Shown here: one piece after another, positions 1 to 6,328 of the stretch | How the letters are laid out: each line of letters opens with the position of its first letter | Position numbering within the stretch: the first letter of the stretch is position 1 | Assembly (NCBI GenBank): GCA_049316905.1 | Contig: JBMOJH010000078.1 | Coordinates: 1 to 16,623 of the forward strand | Origin: CAIPVR01 sp049316905 | GTDB taxonomy: Bacteria; Actinomycetota; Acidimicrobiia; Acidimicrobiales; Microtrichaceae | Length of the DNA: 16,623 nt | Reading direction: 5' to 3' | Translations under genes and position numbers: made by a program | The notes under the pieces: model-generated | Told to the model about the DNA's origin: nothing | The model's input: only the letters and a program-made list of their open reading frames with translations | Databases searched by the model: none

Positions 1-234
1 TTCGCCCGCCGGGTGGACCTCGCGATGGACCTCGAGGGGGCCGAGGGGATGCTCTGGCACGAGGCCGAGGGCGACGGGTTCTGGCAGTACCAGTTCCTCA
101 ACCAGTTCGCCTCGCGCATCGGGGGCGGCACCGAGGAGGTGCACCGCAACAACCTCGGCGAGCAGGCCCTCGGCCTGCCCCGCGAGCCGGCGGTGGACCG
201 CGACGTGCCCTGGAACGAGACCCGCCGGTCCTGA
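1..234 (+). CDS. Acyl-CoA dehydrogenase, C-terminal fragment (5' end outside window)
   Basis: The reading frame is open from base 1 to a TGA at 232-234 and gives the last 77 residues of an acyl-CoA dehydrogenase. The segment IGGGTEEVHRNNLGEQALGLPRE is recognisable by its pieces: the GGGT(D/E)E turn, the R-N-x-(I/L)-(G/A)-E helix and the LGLPRE tail typical of actinobacterial FadE proteins. Family members use FAD to introduce the alpha-beta double bond into acyl-CoA thioesters in the cytoplasm. The position that holds the catalytic Glu in short- and medium-chain enzymes (YEGT) is Gly here, so the base must lie elsewhere in the missing part, or this is a subunit of a heteromeric FadE. The next gene starts 25 bases downstream on the same strand, so the two are probably co-transcribed. 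Substrate cannot be inferred from the fragment. Confidence 0.9.
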   Translation, partial: FARRVDLAMDLEGAEGMLWHEAEGDGFWQYQFLNQFASRIGGGTEEVHRNNLGEQALGLPREPAVDRDVPWNETRRS

Positions 235-259
235 ACCGGCACGACCACAGGGGGACCAC

Positions 260-1069
260 ATGTTGCTCGAGGGCAGGACCGCGTTGGTGACCGGCATCGG
301 TCCGGGCATGGGTCGCGACATCTCGCTGCGCCTCGCCGAGCAGGGCGCGGACGTCGCGTTGATGGCCCGTTCGGACAAGGTGCTGCCGTCGGTGGCCGAC
401 GAGGTGGAGGCGCTGGGTCGCCGCACCGTGCGCTGCTACGGCAGCGTCGAGTCGGCCGAGGACTGCGCCCGCGTGGCGGCCGAGGTGGGGGAGGCGTTCG
501 GCGGATCCCTCGACATCCTCGTGAACTCGGCGTTCCACGGCGGCCGCCACGAGCGGTTCGAGGGCGCGGACCTCGCCAAGTGGCACCGCCCGATGGACGT
601 CAACTACTTCGGCACGCTCCAGCTCACCCAGGCGATGCTGCCGCTGCTGAAGGCCGCGGGCGAGGAGCGGGGCGACGCCCGGATCGTGATGATCAACACG
701 ATGTCGGTGCACATGATCGAGGCCGAGGCCGGGAGCTACGCGGGCTCGAAGGCGGCGCTGGGCGCGGTGACCAAGACCCTCGCCCGGGAGCTCGGCGGCT
801 ACGGCATCAGGGTCAACTCGGTGCACCCCGGCTACATCTGGGGCGACAGCGTGAAGATCTACTTCGAGTGGCAGGCCGCCGAGCGCGGCGAGGGCGTCAC
901 CTGGCAGGACGTGTACGACGAGCGGGCCGCGGAGACCTGCCTCGGGTACCTGCCCCACAGCTCCGAGATCGCCGGGGCGGTGGTGTTCTTCGCGTCGCCG
1001 TTGGCCAAGTGCGTCACCGGCACCGCGTTGCCGGTGAACTCGGGCCACTGGCTCCCGCCGTCGGCCTGA
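260..1069 (+). CDS. SDR family NAD(P)-dependent oxidoreductase
   Basis: A 269-residue classical short-chain dehydrogenase/reductase, the usual length. The cofactor loop TGIGPGMG (residues 11-18) is the TGxxxGxG motif. The catalytic set is Ser149 (INTMS), Tyr160 and Lys164 (SYAGSK). The usual NNAG is replaced by NSAF near residues 89-92. Residues 190-235 form a long substrate loop (PGYIWGDSVKIYFEWQ). The start is the ATG at 260, preceded by an AGGGGG ribosome-binding site. It follows an acyl-CoA dehydrogenase by 25 bases, so it probably oxidises or reduces a hydroxyl or keto group on an acyl-CoA or terpenoid/steroid-like intermediate in the same pathway. It converges with the LapA-like gene 27 bases downstream. 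The family is certain; the substrate is unknown. Confidence 0.92.
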   Translation: MLLEGRTALVTGIGPGMGRDISLRLAEQGADVALMARSDKVLPSVADEVEALGRRTVRCYGSVESAEDCARVAAEVGEAFGGSLDILVNSAFHGGRHERFEGADLAKWHRPMDVNYFGTLQLTQAMLPLLKAAGEERGDARIVMINTMSVHMIEAEAGSYAGSKAALGAVTKTLARELGGYGIRVNSVHPGYIWGDSVKIYFEWQAAERGEGVTWQDVYDERAAETCLGYLPHSSEIAGAVVFFASPLAKCVTGTALPVNSGHWLPPSA

Positions 1070-1096
1070 CCGACGGGCGGGCCGGACCGGGACCGG

Positions 1097-1381
1097 CTAC
1101 TTGCGGGCCTTGCCGCCCGGGCCGAGGTACTTCTTCTTCGTGCGCCGGGTGCCGAGGCCGAAGCCCACGAGCACGCCGAGCAGCGCCGTGCCCGCCAGCA
1201 CGACCCACAGGCTGAGCGTCACGGTGGTGAACACGAAGTTGATGGGCACGTCCGTGGTGTTGGCCGCGATGAACACCACCAGCACCACGGCGACGACGAT
1301 GCCGACGATCTGACGGCCGTTGGGTCGCCACGACTCGCTGGTCGAACCCTCGGGCTCCGGTCGTGCGTGGTTCGACATCAT
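1097..1381 (-). CDS. LapA-domain (DUF1049-like) small membrane protein
   Basis: A 94-residue protein with a polar N-terminus (1-22), a first membrane helix (about 24-40), a short NTTDVPINF segment, a second helix (about 55-77) and a basic tail (RRTKKKYLGPGGKARK). The N-T-x-x-V-x-x-x-F pattern after helix 1 and the two-helix layout match the lipopolysaccharide assembly protein A domain. Despite its name, this domain is common in actinobacteria without LPS, where its role is not settled. Two consecutive ATG codons (1381 and 1378) are possible starts. An AAGGGG sequence lies about 6 bases before the first, so I chose 1381. It is last in a minus-strand run, 29 bases after the NTF2-like gene. Family call moderately sure; function unknown. 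Confidence 0.75.
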   Translation of the reverse strand: MMSNHARPEPEGSTSESWRPNGRQIVGIVVAVVLVVFIAANTTDVPINFVFTTVTLSLWVVLAGTALLGVLVGFGLGTRRTKKKYLGPGGKARK

Positions 1382-1410
1382 GGCGATCCCCTTCTCGCAA
1401 CCGGCCGGGT

Positions 1411-1863
1411 TCAGCCCTCGGGGGCAGGGTAGGGCAGCGCCCCGTCATGGTCGGCGATCCACTCCTTGACCACCCGCATCATCCACTTCGTGTCGAAGAG
1501 GTCCATCTGGCGGCTGATCCGGCCGTCGCCCGCGTAGGTGAGCACCGAGGCGCCGGGCACCTCGTAGAACGTGCCGTCGGGTCGGGTGCCGGGCAGGCGG
1601 TTGTGCCAGTGGTTGAGGATCGTGCCCGTGTCGGTGTCGTAGGCCACGGCGTGGATCGGGAACGTCCACTCGTCGAGGCCCCGCATCGACTCCTCGAGGA
1701 ACGCCCGGATCGCCGGCAGTCCGTGCGACCACCCGTACACGGAGTCGAGGTAGCTCGCGTCCTCCGTGAACAGGTCGCCGAGGCCGGTCCAGTCCCCGGC
1801 CTCGTGCAGCGCCCGGTGGCGCGCGTAGAACGCCGCCAGCTCGGTCTCGTCCCAGTCGGCCAT
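1411..1863 (-). CDS. NTF2-like / SnoaL-like domain protein
   Basis: A 150-residue protein with the NTF2-like cone-fold pattern. N-terminal helices (ELAAFYARHRALHEAGDW) are followed by a L-F-T-E-D-A-x-Y strand (about 31-38), a G-x-x-A-I-R-x-F-L-E helix (48-57) and paired beta strands with HWHNRLPG and GTFYEVPGASVLTY. Such proteins are SnoaL-like polyketide cyclases, ketosteroid-isomerase relatives, limonene-epoxide-hydrolase relatives or non-catalytic binders. The isomerase Tyr/Asp pair cannot be assigned with confidence. The frame is open further upstream, but an AAGGAGA ribosome-binding site 6-7 bases before the ATG at 1863 fixes the start there. The upstream extension would translate one arm of the hairpin. 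It lies downstream of the LLM oxidoreductase on the same strand, with the hairpin between them. Confidence 0.85.
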   Translation of the reverse strand: MADWDETELAAFYARHRALHEAGDWTGLGDLFTEDASYLDSVYGWSHGLPAIRAFLEESMRGLDEWTFPIHAVAYDTDTGTILNHWHNRLPGTRPDGTFYEVPGASVLTYAGDGRISRQMDLFDTKWMMRVVKEWIADHDGALPYPAPEG

Positions 1864-1887
1864 GACATCTCCTTCTCGTGTCGCCCG

Positions 1888-1937
1888 GCTTTGTGATGCT
1901 GCTGACGACGAATATGTCGTCAGCAGCATCACAAAGC
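1888..1937 (-). terminator. 22-bp perfect inverted repeat with 6-base loop between LLM and NTF2-like genes
   Basis: The arms 1888-1909 and 1916-1937 are exact reverse complements over 22 bases, with loop GAATAT at 1910-1915. After one G-G mismatch, three more pairs (CCC/GGG) extend the stem. The hairpin begins 7 bases after the LLM stop codon and ends 24 bases before the NTF2-like start. Its base composition is visibly richer in A/T than its surroundings. There is no U-run, so it would be a tail-less terminator, an mRNA-processing or stabilising hairpin that sets different expression for the two genes, or a DNA operator. The structure is certain; the role is inferred. Confidence 0.6.
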
Positions 1938-1944
1938 GGGGAAC

Positions 1945-2793
1945 TCAGGGGTTCTCGAGGAACTCCGCGACCAGGGCGGCCTGCTCGTCGAGCATCGGCA
2001 GCACCACTTCCGCGGGTGCCGACGGGATGCGGAACACGCACTCGGTCACCCCGATCGTCGCGAAGTGCTCGAGCTTCTCGGCCGTGGGCAGCGAGCCGAA
2101 CGGCACGACCCGCGCCGCGTCGGGATCGCGACCGGCCGCGGCCAGCGCCTCGCGGTACCTCGGGATGCCCTCGGTGAGTCCGGCCCCGCCGATCGGGATC
2201 CAGCCGTCCGCGTACTCCACGAGGTGCGCCAGCATCTTCGGGCCGAGCCCACCGCCGATCAGTACCGGAACGGGAACCTCCGGCTTGGGCCAGGACCAGC
2301 TCGGCGGGATCGTCACGTACTCGCCCTCGAAGGACGCCACGTCGTCGCGCCAGAGGGCCTGCATCGCGAGCACGTGCTCGCGGGCCTGCTCGCGGCGCGT
2401 GCGGTAGGCCACGCCGTGGTCCTCCATCTCGTCCTCGTTCCAGCCGAACCCGATCCCGAGCTCGAATCGGCCGCCCGAGAGGTTCTGCAGCGTGGCCACC
2501 GCCTTCGCGGTCACGATCGGGTCGCGTTGGGCCGGCAGCAGCACGCCGGTGCCGAGGTGGAGGGTGGTGGTCACGCTCGCCACGGCCGCGAGCGCAACGA
2601 GCGGGTCGACCGACCGCTTGTACTCCTCGGCCAGCTCGGCGTCCCCGGTGGGCGGCGGGGTGCGGCGGCTCGTGGGGATGTGCGTGTGCTCGGGGATCCA
2701 CAGCGAATGGAAGCCGCGGGCCTCGGTCTCCCGGGCGAGGGCCACCACGTCCATGGCCACGTCGGTGGCGAACATCGTGACCCCGAAGCGCAT
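1945..2793 (-). CDS. LLM class F420-dependent oxidoreductase (TIGR03619-like)
   Basis: A 282-residue luciferase-like TIM-barrel protein. Diagnostic segments are MRFGVTMF at the start, ARGFHSLWIPEHTHIP (25-40), LHLGTGVLLPAQRDPI (78-93), LSGGRFELGIGFGWNEDEM (105-123) and VPVLIGGGLGPKMLA (175-189). These match the actinobacterial subfamily of probable F420-dependent oxidoreductases related to mycobacterial Rv2161c. The deazaflavin F420 is expected as hydride donor or acceptor; the substrate is unknown. The ATG at 2793 has no ribosome-binding site but lies 7 bases after a TACAGT -10 box, so the mRNA is probably leaderless. It is divergent from the Rv3548c-like SDR and shares with it a 115-bp intergenic region carrying the CTGACGACCCGTCAG palindrome. 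This hints at use in the same lipid or steroid catabolism. Confidence 0.9.
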   Translation of the reverse strand: MRFGVTMFATDVAMDVVALARETEARGFHSLWIPEHTHIPTSRRTPPPTGDAELAEEYKRSVDPLVALAAVASVTTTLHLGTGVLLPAQRDPIVTAKAVATLQNLSGGRFELGIGFGWNEDEMEDHGVAYRTRREQAREHVLAMQALWRDDVASFEGEYVTIPPSWSWPKPEVPVPVLIGGGLGPKMLAHLVEYADGWIPIGGAGLTEGIPRYREALAAAGRDPDAARVVPFGSLPTAEKLEHFATIGVTECVFRIPSAPAEVVLPMLDEQAALVAEFLENP

Positions 2794-2800
2794 GGGGCGG

Positions 2801-2806
2801 ACTGTA
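2801..2806 (-). promoter_or_regulatory. -10 box of a leaderless promoter (LLM gene)
   Basis: On the minus strand TACAGT (TANNNT consensus) is followed by 7 bases and the ATG at 2793. This places the transcription start at or next to the A of the start codon. No Shine-Dalgarno sequence is present. The position is predicted from spacing only. Confidence 0.6.
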
Positions 2807-2836
2807 CCGGTGGCGCGCCCACCCCGCCTTCGAGAC

Positions 2837-2851
2837 CTGACGACCCGTCAG
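2837..2851. promoter_or_regulatory. Palindromic operator CTGACG-ACC-CGTCAG (copy 1)
   Basis: A perfect 6-bp inverted repeat with a 3-base centre, identical over all 15 bases to 9580-9594. It ends one base before TACGCT (2853-2858), a plausible -10 box for the rightward SDR gene, so a bound repressor would cover the -35/spacer region. It also lies about 30 bases upstream of the -10 box of the leftward LLM gene. Its shape fits a dimeric TetR- or GntR-type regulator; the regulator is not in this window. It does not resemble the KstR motif as I remember it. Confidence 0.65.
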
Positions 2852-2907
2852 ATACGCTCGCCGCCGCACGCCCACACCCACCCACGGGCGGCGAGGAGAT
2901 CTGGAAC

Positions 2908-3816
2908 ATGGGCATCTGCGACGGACGGGTCGTGATCGTGACCGGGGCGGGCCGCGGCATCGGCCGGGCCCACGCGCTGGAGTTCGCGGCCCAGGGGGCC
3001 AAGGTCGTGGTGAACGACCTGGGGGTCGCCCAGGACGGCACCGACCCCTCGGCCACCCCGGCTCAGCAGGTGGTCGATGAGATCGTCGCCGCCGGGGGCG
3101 AGGCCATCACCTCCACCCACGACGTGGCGGACTGGGACGCGGCGGGCGAGATGGTGCAGTCGGCCATCGACACGTTCGGCTCGATCGACACCGTGGTCTG
3201 CAACGCCGGCATCGTGCGCGACCGCATGTTCGTGAACTCCGAGCAGGCCGAGTGGGAGGCGGTGCTCCGGGTCCACGTGCTCGGCCACGCCGCGCCGGCC
3301 CGCCATGCCGCCGCGTACTGGCGGGCGCGGTCCAAGGCCGGCGAGCCGGTGGCCGGGCGCATCGTGAACACGTCCTCCGGTGCGGGTCTGATGGGTTCCA
3401 TCGCGCAGGCCGCCTACTCCGCGGCGAAGGGTGCGATCGCGAGCCTCACGCTGGTGCAGGCTGCGGAGCTGGGCCGCATCGGCGTGACCTCCAACGCCAT
3501 CGCCCCTGCCGCTCGCACCCGCATGACCGAGGAGGCCTTCGCCGACATGATGGCCGAGGTCGGTGAGGACGCCTTCGACGCCATGGACCCGGCCAACGTC
3601 GCCCCGCTGGTCGTGTGGCTCGGTTCCGACGAGTCGGCCGAGGTGACGGGCCGGGTGTTCGAGGTGGAGGGCGGCATCATCGGCATCGCCGAGGGGTTCC
3701 GGCACGGTCCGCGCTTCGACAAGGGTGCCCGCTGGGACCCGGCCGAGATCGGCCCGGTGGTGGCCGACCTCCTCCGCGAGGCCGCCGAGCCCACTCCCGT
3801 CTACGGCGCCGGCTGA
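2908..3816 (+). CDS. SDR family oxidoreductase, Rv3548c-like (steroid-catabolism type)
   Basis: A 302-residue SDR. The cofactor motif is TGAGRGIG (12-19), NAG is at 99-101, and the catalytic residues are Ser157 (NTSS), Tyr170 and Lys174 (YSAAK). VVVNDLG at 33-39 provides the acid after beta-2, favouring NAD(H). It carries the long C-terminal tail (about 250-302) of the peroxisomal MFE-2-type hydroxyacyl-CoA dehydrogenase group. Wording such as IVRDRM, HAAAYWR, SKAG, NTSSGAGL, VFEVEGG and DKGARWDPAE closely recalls mycobacterial Rv3548c, a gene in the cholesterol-degradation neighbourhood. I therefore infer oxidation of a 3-hydroxyacyl-CoA or steroid-side-chain/ring intermediate. The ATG at 2908 follows a GAGGAG site at 2893-2898. 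The frame is open far upstream, but that stretch is antisense to the LLM gene. Family certain; subfamily from memory. Confidence 0.92.
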   Translation: MGICDGRVVIVTGAGRGIGRAHALEFAAQGAKVVVNDLGVAQDGTDPSATPAQQVVDEIVAAGGEAITSTHDVADWDAAGEMVQSAIDTFGSIDTVVCNAGIVRDRMFVNSEQAEWEAVLRVHVLGHAAPARHAAAYWRARSKAGEPVAGRIVNTSSGAGLMGSIAQAAYSAAKGAIASLTLVQAAELGRIGVTSNAIAPAARTRMTEEAFADMMAEVGEDAFDAMDPANVAPLVVWLGSDESAEVTGRVFEVEGGIIGIAEGFRHGPRFDKGARWDPAEIGPVVADLLREAAEPTPVYGAG

Positions 3817-3852
3817 CCCGCACCCCGAACGGGCCGGTCCTGCGGGGGCCGG

Positions 3853-3858
3853 TAGGTT
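3853..3858 (+). promoter_or_regulatory. -10 box of a leaderless promoter (selD)
   Basis: TAGGTT lies exactly 6 bases before the ATG at 3865, the spacing expected when transcription starts at the A of the start codon. There is no ribosome-binding site. This means selD can be transcribed separately from the SDR gene that ends 48 bases upstream. Confidence 0.6.
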
Positions 3859-3864
3859 GCCGCG

Positions 3865-4911
3865 ATGCGGATGACCTCGCTCTCGCACGGCGCCGGCTGC
3901 GCCTGCAAGCTCGGCCCGGACGCGCTCGGCACGGTGCTCGCCGGGCTGTCGATGCCCACGCACCCCGACCTCGTGGTCGGCACCGAGACCGGTGACGACG
4001 CGCTCGTGTGGCGCCGCCCCGACGGCTCGGCGCTGGTCGCCACGTGCGACTTCTTCATGCCGATCGTGGACGACGCCCGCACGTGGGGGCGGATCGCCGC
4101 CACCAACGCGGCCTCCGACGTGTACGCCATGGGCGGCCGCCCGCTGTTCGCCCTGAACCTCGTGGGCTGGCCGGCGGACCTTCCGCTCGAATTGCTCGGC
4201 GAGGTCCTCGCGGGCGGGCTCGACGCCGCGGCCGACGGCGGGTGGGTGGTCGCCGGTGGCCACACGATCGACTCGCCCGAGCCGCAGTACGGCCAGGCCG
4301 TGGTGGGCGAGGTCGCCCCGGAGCGCCTGCTCACCAACGCCGGTGCGGCAGCCGGTCAGGCGCTGGTGCTCACCAAGGCCCTCGGCACGGGCGTGGTGGC
4401 CACGGCACTGAAGCGGTCCGAGGACGGCGCTGCCGATCCGGGTGGCCCGCTGGCCGTTCCCTACGAGGCGGCGGTGGCGTCGATGTGCACGCTGAACGCG
4501 GACGCCGCGGCGGCCGCGCTCGACGCGGGCGCCGCCGCGGCGACCGACGTGACCGGTTTCGGGCTGCTCGGCCACCTCCACAAGCTGGCGCTCGCGAGCG
4601 GGGTCACCGCCGTGGTCGACACCGCGGCGGTGCCGGTGCTGCCGGGCGTGGGGAACCTGGTCGCGGAGGGGTACGTGTCGGGCGGGACGCGCCGGAACCT
4701 CGACTGGGTCACCCCGCACCTCGACACGGGCGGCCACGACGACGCGACCGCCGCGCTGCTCGCGGACGCCCAGACCTCCGGCGGGCTGCTGTTCGCGTGT
4801 GAGCCGGCCGCGGCGCTCGACGCGGTCGACCGGTTGCGGTGGGCCGGCCACCCGGCCGCGGTGGTGGGGGAGCTGGTGGCCGGTACGGCCGGGGCGATCT
4901 CACTGCGCTGA
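3865..4911 (+). CDS. selD: Selenide, water dikinase (selenophosphate synthase), Cys form
   Basis: A 348-residue protein of the same length as E. coli SelD. It makes monoselenophosphate from selenide and ATP, the Se donor for selenocysteine and 2-selenouridine. The N-terminal HGAGCACK (8-15) gives the active-site Cys12 and Lys15; the redox-active position is Cys, not selenocysteine. Further family blocks are GDDA (about 43-46), CDFFMPIVDD (61-70), RIAATNAASDVYAMGG (76-91), AGGHTIDSPEP (130-140), TDVTGFGLLGHL (about 227-238) and DAQTSGGLL near residue 300. The ATG at 3865 is leaderless behind TAGGTT; a second ATG at 3871 is possible. No selA, selB, selC or ybbB-like gene is visible in the window, so the downstream Se pathway lies elsewhere. 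A perfect hairpin follows the stop codon. Confidence 0.96.
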   Translation: MRMTSLSHGAGCACKLGPDALGTVLAGLSMPTHPDLVVGTETGDDALVWRRPDGSALVATCDFFMPIVDDARTWGRIAATNAASDVYAMGGRPLFALNLVGWPADLPLELLGEVLAGGLDAAADGGWVVAGGHTIDSPEPQYGQAVVGEVAPERLLTNAGAAAGQALVLTKALGTGVVATALKRSEDGAADPGGPLAVPYEAAVASMCTLNADAAAAALDAGAAAATDVTGFGLLGHLHKLALASGVTAVVDTAAVPVLPGVGNLVAEGYVSGGTRRNLDWVTPHLDTGGHDDATAALLADAQTSGGLLFACEPAAALDAVDRLRWAGHPAAVVGELVAGTAGAISLR

Positions 4912-4924
4912 CGGGGCCCGGACG

Positions 4925-4960
4925 CGACGGAGCCCGCCGGGTGGCCGGCGGGCTCCGTCG
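4925..4960 (+). terminator. 16-bp perfect hairpin after selD
   Basis: Arms 4925-4940 and 4945-4960 are exact reverse complements around the tetraloop GTGG. The hairpin starts 14 bases after the selD stop. No T-run follows (AGTTCC), so it fits the tail-less hairpin terminators often seen in actinobacteria. Because it is symmetric it could also act on transcripts coming from the thiolase side. Confidence 0.7.
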
Positions 4961-4976
4961 AGTTCCGGTGCGGCAA

Positions 4977-5017
4977 TTGGTGCCGGATCCGACGCGGAAC
5001 GTCGGTTATCGCACCAA
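4977..5017 (-). terminator. Nested inverted repeat after the thiolase gene
   Basis: An outer 7-bp stem, TTGGTGC (4977-4983) with GCACCAA (5011-5017), encloses an inner 6-bp stem, CCGACG (4989-4994) with CGTCGG (5000-5005), around a CGGAA loop. Two 5-base internal loops separate the stems. It begins 11 bases beyond the thiolase stop codon on the minus strand, so it is a likely 3'-end structure for that transcript. It is weaker than the neighbouring selD hairpin. Confidence 0.45.
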
Positions 5018-5028
5018 ATGCGCTGGGA

Positions 5029-6228
5029 TCAGCTCAGGCGCTCGATCACCATGGCCATGCCCTGACCGCCGCCCACGCACATGGTCTCGACGCCGAAGGT
5101 GGCGTCGGACTCCTGCAGGTTGTGGATGAGCGTGGTCATGATCCGGGCGCCGGTCATGCCGAAGGGGTGACCCAGAGCGATCGAGCCGCCGCGGGTGTTG
5201 AGCTTCTCCATCGGGATGCCGAGGGTCCGCTGCGACGGCAGCACCTGCGCCGCGAACGCCTCGTTGATCTCGAACAGGTCGATGTCGTCGACGCTCATGC
5301 CGGCGCGGGCGAGGGCCTTCTTCACGGCCTCCACGGGGCCGAGGCCCATGATCTCCGGGTTCAGGCCGGTGGCCGCCGAGGACACGATGCGGGCCAGCGG
5401 GGTGAGGCCCAGCGCGGCGGCCTTGGTGTCGCTCATCACGACCACCGCGGCGGCGCCGTCGTTCAGCGGGCAGGCGTTGCCGGCGGTCACGGTGCCGTCG
5501 GGGCGGAACGCGGGCTGGAGCTGGCTGACCTTCTCCAGGGTGGTGCCGGCACGGATGCCGTCGTCCTTGGCGACGAGGCCGTCGGGGGTCTCGACCGGGG
5601 TGATCTCGGCCTCCCAGAAGCCGTTGTTCAGGCTTTCTTCGGCGAGGTTCTGGCTGCGGACGCCGAACTCGTCCTGATCGGCGCGGGACACGTTCTCGAG
5701 CTGGGCGACGTTCTCGGCGGTCTGGCCCATGGCGAGGTACATGTCGGGCAGGCCCGCGGCGGGCGACCAGGTGGCGGCGCCGCCCTGGGCGCGCTCGGTG
5801 GAGCGGGCCTCGGCGTCCGCGAAGACCGGGTTCTTCGGGCCGTCGGCCATGCCGAACGGGAAGCGGCTGGCGGTCTCCACGCCGCCGGCGAGGAACACGT
5901 CGCCGTCGCCGGCCTTGATCGCGTGGGCGGCCATGCGGATCGTCATCAGCGACGAGGAGCAGTAGCGGTTCACCGTGGCGCCGGGGACGTCGTCGAGGCC
6001 GGCGAGCACCGCGGCGACGCGGGCGATGTTGTGGCCGGACTCACCGCCGGGCTGGCCACAGCCCCACAGCACGTCCTCGATCTCGGTGCGGTCGAGCTCG
6101 GGCACCTTGTCGAGCACTGCGGTGATGATGTGCGCCGACAGGTCGTCGGGGCGAAGGTCCTTCAGCGAGCCCTTGCCCATGCGCCCGATGGGCGTACGGG
6201 CGGTGGCGACGATCACGGCCTCGGTCAT
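5029..6228 (-). CDS. Acetyl-CoA C-acyltransferase (thiolase, FadA family)
   Basis: A 399-residue degradative-type thiolase, which cleaves 3-ketoacyl-CoA with CoA in the last step of beta-oxidation; the biosynthetic direction is also possible. The catalytic residues are all visible: nucleophile Cys90 in NRYCSSS, His354 in GGSIALGHPFGMTGA and Cys384 in ETMCVGGG. The NEAF block is at 322-325. The frame stays open upstream to about 6969, but that part is antisense to the next gene; homology begins at MTEAVIVATARTPIG. The ATG at 6228 has an AGGGGGG sequence upstream. FadA5 or FadA6 identity is not supported, because the NRYCSSS block differs from the DxQCGS block I remember in those. It stands alone, behind two palindromes at its promoter, and converges with selD. 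Confidence 0.95.
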   Translation of the reverse strand: MTEAVIVATARTPIGRMGKGSLKDLRPDDLSAHIITAVLDKVPELDRTEIEDVLWGCGQPGGESGHNIARVAAVLAGLDDVPGATVNRYCSSSLMTIRMAAHAIKAGDGDVFLAGGVETASRFPFGMADGPKNPVFADAEARSTERAQGGAATWSPAAGLPDMYLAMGQTAENVAQLENVSRADQDEFGVRSQNLAEESLNNGFWEAEITPVETPDGLVAKDDGIRAGTTLEKVSQLQPAFRPDGTVTAGNACPLNDGAAAVVVMSDTKAAALGLTPLARIVSSAATGLNPEIMGLGPVEAVKKALARAGMSVDDIDLFEINEAFAAQVLPSQRTLGIPMEKLNTRGGSIALGHPFGMTGARIMTTLIHNLQESDATFGVETMCVGGGQGMAMVIERLS

Positions 6229-6251
6229 TGGGAAACCCCCCTGGGTGGTGT

Positions 6252-6270
6252 GCCGTTCCGGCGGAACGGC
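6252..6270. promoter_or_regulatory. Palindrome in thiolase 5' region (GCCGTTCC-GGC-GGAACGGC)
   Basis: Perfect 8-bp arms around a 3-base centre, lying 24-42 bases upstream of the thiolase ATG. If the -10 box is TAACCT (6277-6272, minus strand), this palindrome covers the transcription start and beginning of the leader. It could be an operator or a 5'-end mRNA hairpin. Confidence 0.5.
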
Positions 6271-6273
6271 GAG

Positions 6274-6289
6274 GTTACCCACGGGTAAC
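6274..6289. promoter_or_regulatory. Palindromic operator GTTACCC-AC-GGGTAAC at thiolase promoter
   Basis: Perfect 7-bp arms with a 2-base centre, three bases upstream of the previous palindrome. The minus strand contains TAACCT (6277-6272), a TANNNT -10 candidate that overlaps the palindrome. A dimeric repressor bound here would block thiolase transcription. The form resembles TetR-family fatty-acid regulator sites in actinobacteria in general shape only. Confidence 0.6.
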
Positions 6290-6328
6290 AAGGGCCCACC
6301 AATCCGAGTTCCCGGCCGTCCGTCACAA

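Noticed and set aside
1864..1932. NTF2-like protein starting at 1932
   Set aside because: It would translate one arm of the 22-bp inverted repeat. The strong AAGGAGA site supports 1863.
1888..1937. Terminal inverted repeats of an insertion sequence
   Set aside because: The arms are only 6 bases apart with nothing between them, and no transposase or target duplication is seen.
2065..2907. Rv3548c-like SDR starting far upstream at 2065
   Set aside because: The upstream part is antisense to the LLM gene. GAGGAG and the ATG at 2908 begin the homology, and the promoter elements lie in between.
3865..3920. Selenocysteine (UGA) in SelD
   Set aside because: The active-site codons for Cys12 and Cys14 are both TGC; no in-frame UGA is present.
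2848..4851. A 667-residue minus-strand open frame opposite the SDR and selD
   Set aside because: Arg/His/Gly-rich composition with no motifs, typical of the antisense frame of GC-rich genes. The plus-strand genes have full catalytic motifs.
4961..5020. tRNA-like fold in the selD-thiolase gap, possibly tRNA-Sec
   Set aside because: The nested stems are too short, with no acceptor stem, T-loop GTTCRA or CCA end.
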